Shown here: in pieces, positions 6,392 to 7,377 of the stretch | Layout: every line of letters starts with the position of its first letter | Position numbering within the stretch: the first letter of the stretch is position 1 | From: Bacteroidales bacterium | GTDB taxonomy: Bacteria; Bacteroidota; Bacteroidia; Bacteroidales; Dysgonomonadaceae | Reading direction: 5' to 3' | NCBI GenBank assembly: GCA_012799155.1 | Contig: JAAZLV010000345.1 | Location: 1-7,377, forward strand | Length of the DNA: 7,377 nucleotides | The notes under the pieces: generated by a model | Seen by the model: only the letters and a program-made list of their open reading frames with translations | The model's database searches: none | What the model was told of the DNA's origin: nothing | Position numbers and translations under genes: made by a program

Positions 6392-7296
6392 TCAACGGAC
6401 CACAGCCTCCCGTACAATACGCTGCATTTCATCATAGTGCTCTTCGAGGCTCTGCAACAGTTTAAACTGCGCTTTGGTGCGTACCAGATTGTGTTCGGGA
6501 TAGGCAATCTTGTAATAAGTATCACCGTCCAGATAGTCGGAGAAGAAACGGACAGCCTGCATGTAGGTGAGCAGCTTCGCTCCGTAGGCCAGATGTTCAA
6601 TTTCCACTTCTGTCAGGAAGGAGGCGGCTTTCTGCAGATAACCACGAGCATACCCTTCAAAAATGGCCAGGTTCAGTGACACGTTGTTCAAATTCTGGTC
6701 ATCTTCTGCACCGTTGTTTGCACCGGTACGGATGAAATCACCAAAGTCAGATAGCACATACCCCGGCATCACTGTATCAAGGTCCACCACGCAGAGCACC
6801 TTGTCCTGTTGGTCGAAGAGGATGTTGTTTACCTTGGTATCGCAATGGTTGGTTCTCTTGGCAGGTCGGCCAGCATCTGCTGGAACTCACCAAATGCCTG
6901 TCCGGCGCGATAGGCCAGTTCCGGGTTGATCTCATCATAACTTTTACTCTCTGCAATGAAGAGCATCATGCGCCAGTAGTCGCCGTTGTTGTCACGGTGA
7001 AAGAGCGCTCCTTCCTGCGTGGGAACAAGCGTCAGCACCCTGCGTTCGACATCAGGGAGGCCTTTCTCTTCCAGTTTTTATCGGATGTGTCCTGTTACCC
7101 TGGAAATATTCTGTTGCAGTTGCTCCACGTTCCGGAAGATATGATGATTGATGCGTTGCAACACATACTCACCTTCACCGGCAACTACCTTGTAGGAATC
7201 ATTGATATGCCCTTTTCCCAGAGGGGTAATCACCGTCTGGTTCCTCTCACCCAGGAATGAGGTCACGATCTCATTCAGTTTGTTTATCTCTTCCAT
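6392..7296 (-). pseudogene. broken NahK-like sugar 1-kinase (aminoglycoside phosphotransferase superfamily)
   Basis: Intact relatives such as bifidobacterial N-acetylhexosamine 1-kinase (NahK) phosphorylate the anomeric position of sugars using ATP. Three conceptual pieces together cover most of the family. The N-terminal part from ATG 7296 has the nucleotide loop PLGKGHINDSY and YVLQRIN. A middle part has EGALFHRDNNGDYWRMMLFI and an FGEFQQML segment. The C-terminal part has the catalytic-loop HCDTKVNN (His at 6847-6845), the metal-binding-like DLDTVMPG and SDFGDF, and YPEHNLVRT near the end. Two lesions break it. One is an in-frame TAA at 7080-7078. The other is a junction near 6860, where the frame shifts by a 3n+1-base loss and, compared with the NahK-type length as I remember it, about 60-65 residues are missing. 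Everything else still reads as good protein, so inactivation looks recent. Substrate is unknown. It probably followed the upstream gene as a co-transcribed partner. Confidence 0.85.
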
Positions 7297-7327
7297 TGTA
7301 TCTGTTTTGGTTATTTTAATCAAGTGA

Positions 7328-7377
7328 CTACTCGAGCTCCAGCGATCCAAAAAACTGAGGAGCATGAAAATCGGGAT
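7328..7377 (-). CDS. C-terminal end of an unidentified upstream gene, cut by window edge
   Basis: One minus-strand frame reads in from the right edge and ends at TAG 7330-7328, 31 bases before the kinase start. The 15 visible residues are PDFHAPQFFGSLELE. The short gap and shared direction would fit a gene co-transcribed with the kinase. Fifteen codons are too few to identify a family or to exclude a chance open frame. Confidence 0.35.
   Translation of the reverse strand, partial: PDFHAPQFFGSLELE

Noticed and set aside
6829..7038. A separate 69-codon gene starting with GTG at 7038.
   Set aside because: It is the in-frame continuation of the kinase beyond the premature stop and reads as the middle of that family, not as an independent gene.

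Overview
The window is about 7.4 kb of bacterial chromosome, and every gene I can support lies on the minus strand. Gene content, gene order and signals point to Bacteroidota, most likely order Bacteroidales. The evidence is the consecutive set DUF177, rpmF, fabH, era, der, mostly AT-rich gaps without Shine-Dalgarno sequences, and a TATCTTTG element matching the Bacteroidota -7 promoter consensus TAnnTTTG. A more specific guess such as Dysgonomonadaceae would be inference only.

Layout, in the direction of transcription (high to low coordinates): the last 15 codons of an unidentified upstream gene (7377-7328); a broken NahK-like sugar 1-kinase gene of the aminoglycoside phosphotransferase superfamily (7296-6392), carrying an in-frame stop and an internal deletion with frameshift; a hairpin whose 3' arm also contains the next promoter (6370-6327); DUF177/YceD with a GTG start (6315-5737); rpmF for ribosomal protein L32 (5705-5520); a 14-bp-stem hairpin with a T run (5499-5460); fabH (5435-4413), overlapping era (4413-3520) by one base; an 82-bp linker rich in short repeated words; der (3437-2124); and a clear intrinsic terminator (2105-2076). 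A roughly 240-bp AT-rich leader follows, and then a DUF349 repeat protein (1832 onward) that runs off the left edge.

The central block joins ribosome construction to the start of fatty-acid synthesis. DUF177/YceD is linked to 23S rRNA accumulation, L32 is a 50S protein, Era acts in 30S maturation, Der acts in 50S maturation, and FabH makes the first carbon-carbon bond of type II fatty-acid synthesis. The gene set itself is conserved and ordinary. I see no mobile element, CRISPR array, RNA gene or convincing undescribed system. The points most worth checking are the freshly decayed kinase gene, the overlapping terminator and promoter, the hairpin between rpmF and fabH, the repeat-like era-der linker and the multi-repeat DUF349 protein.
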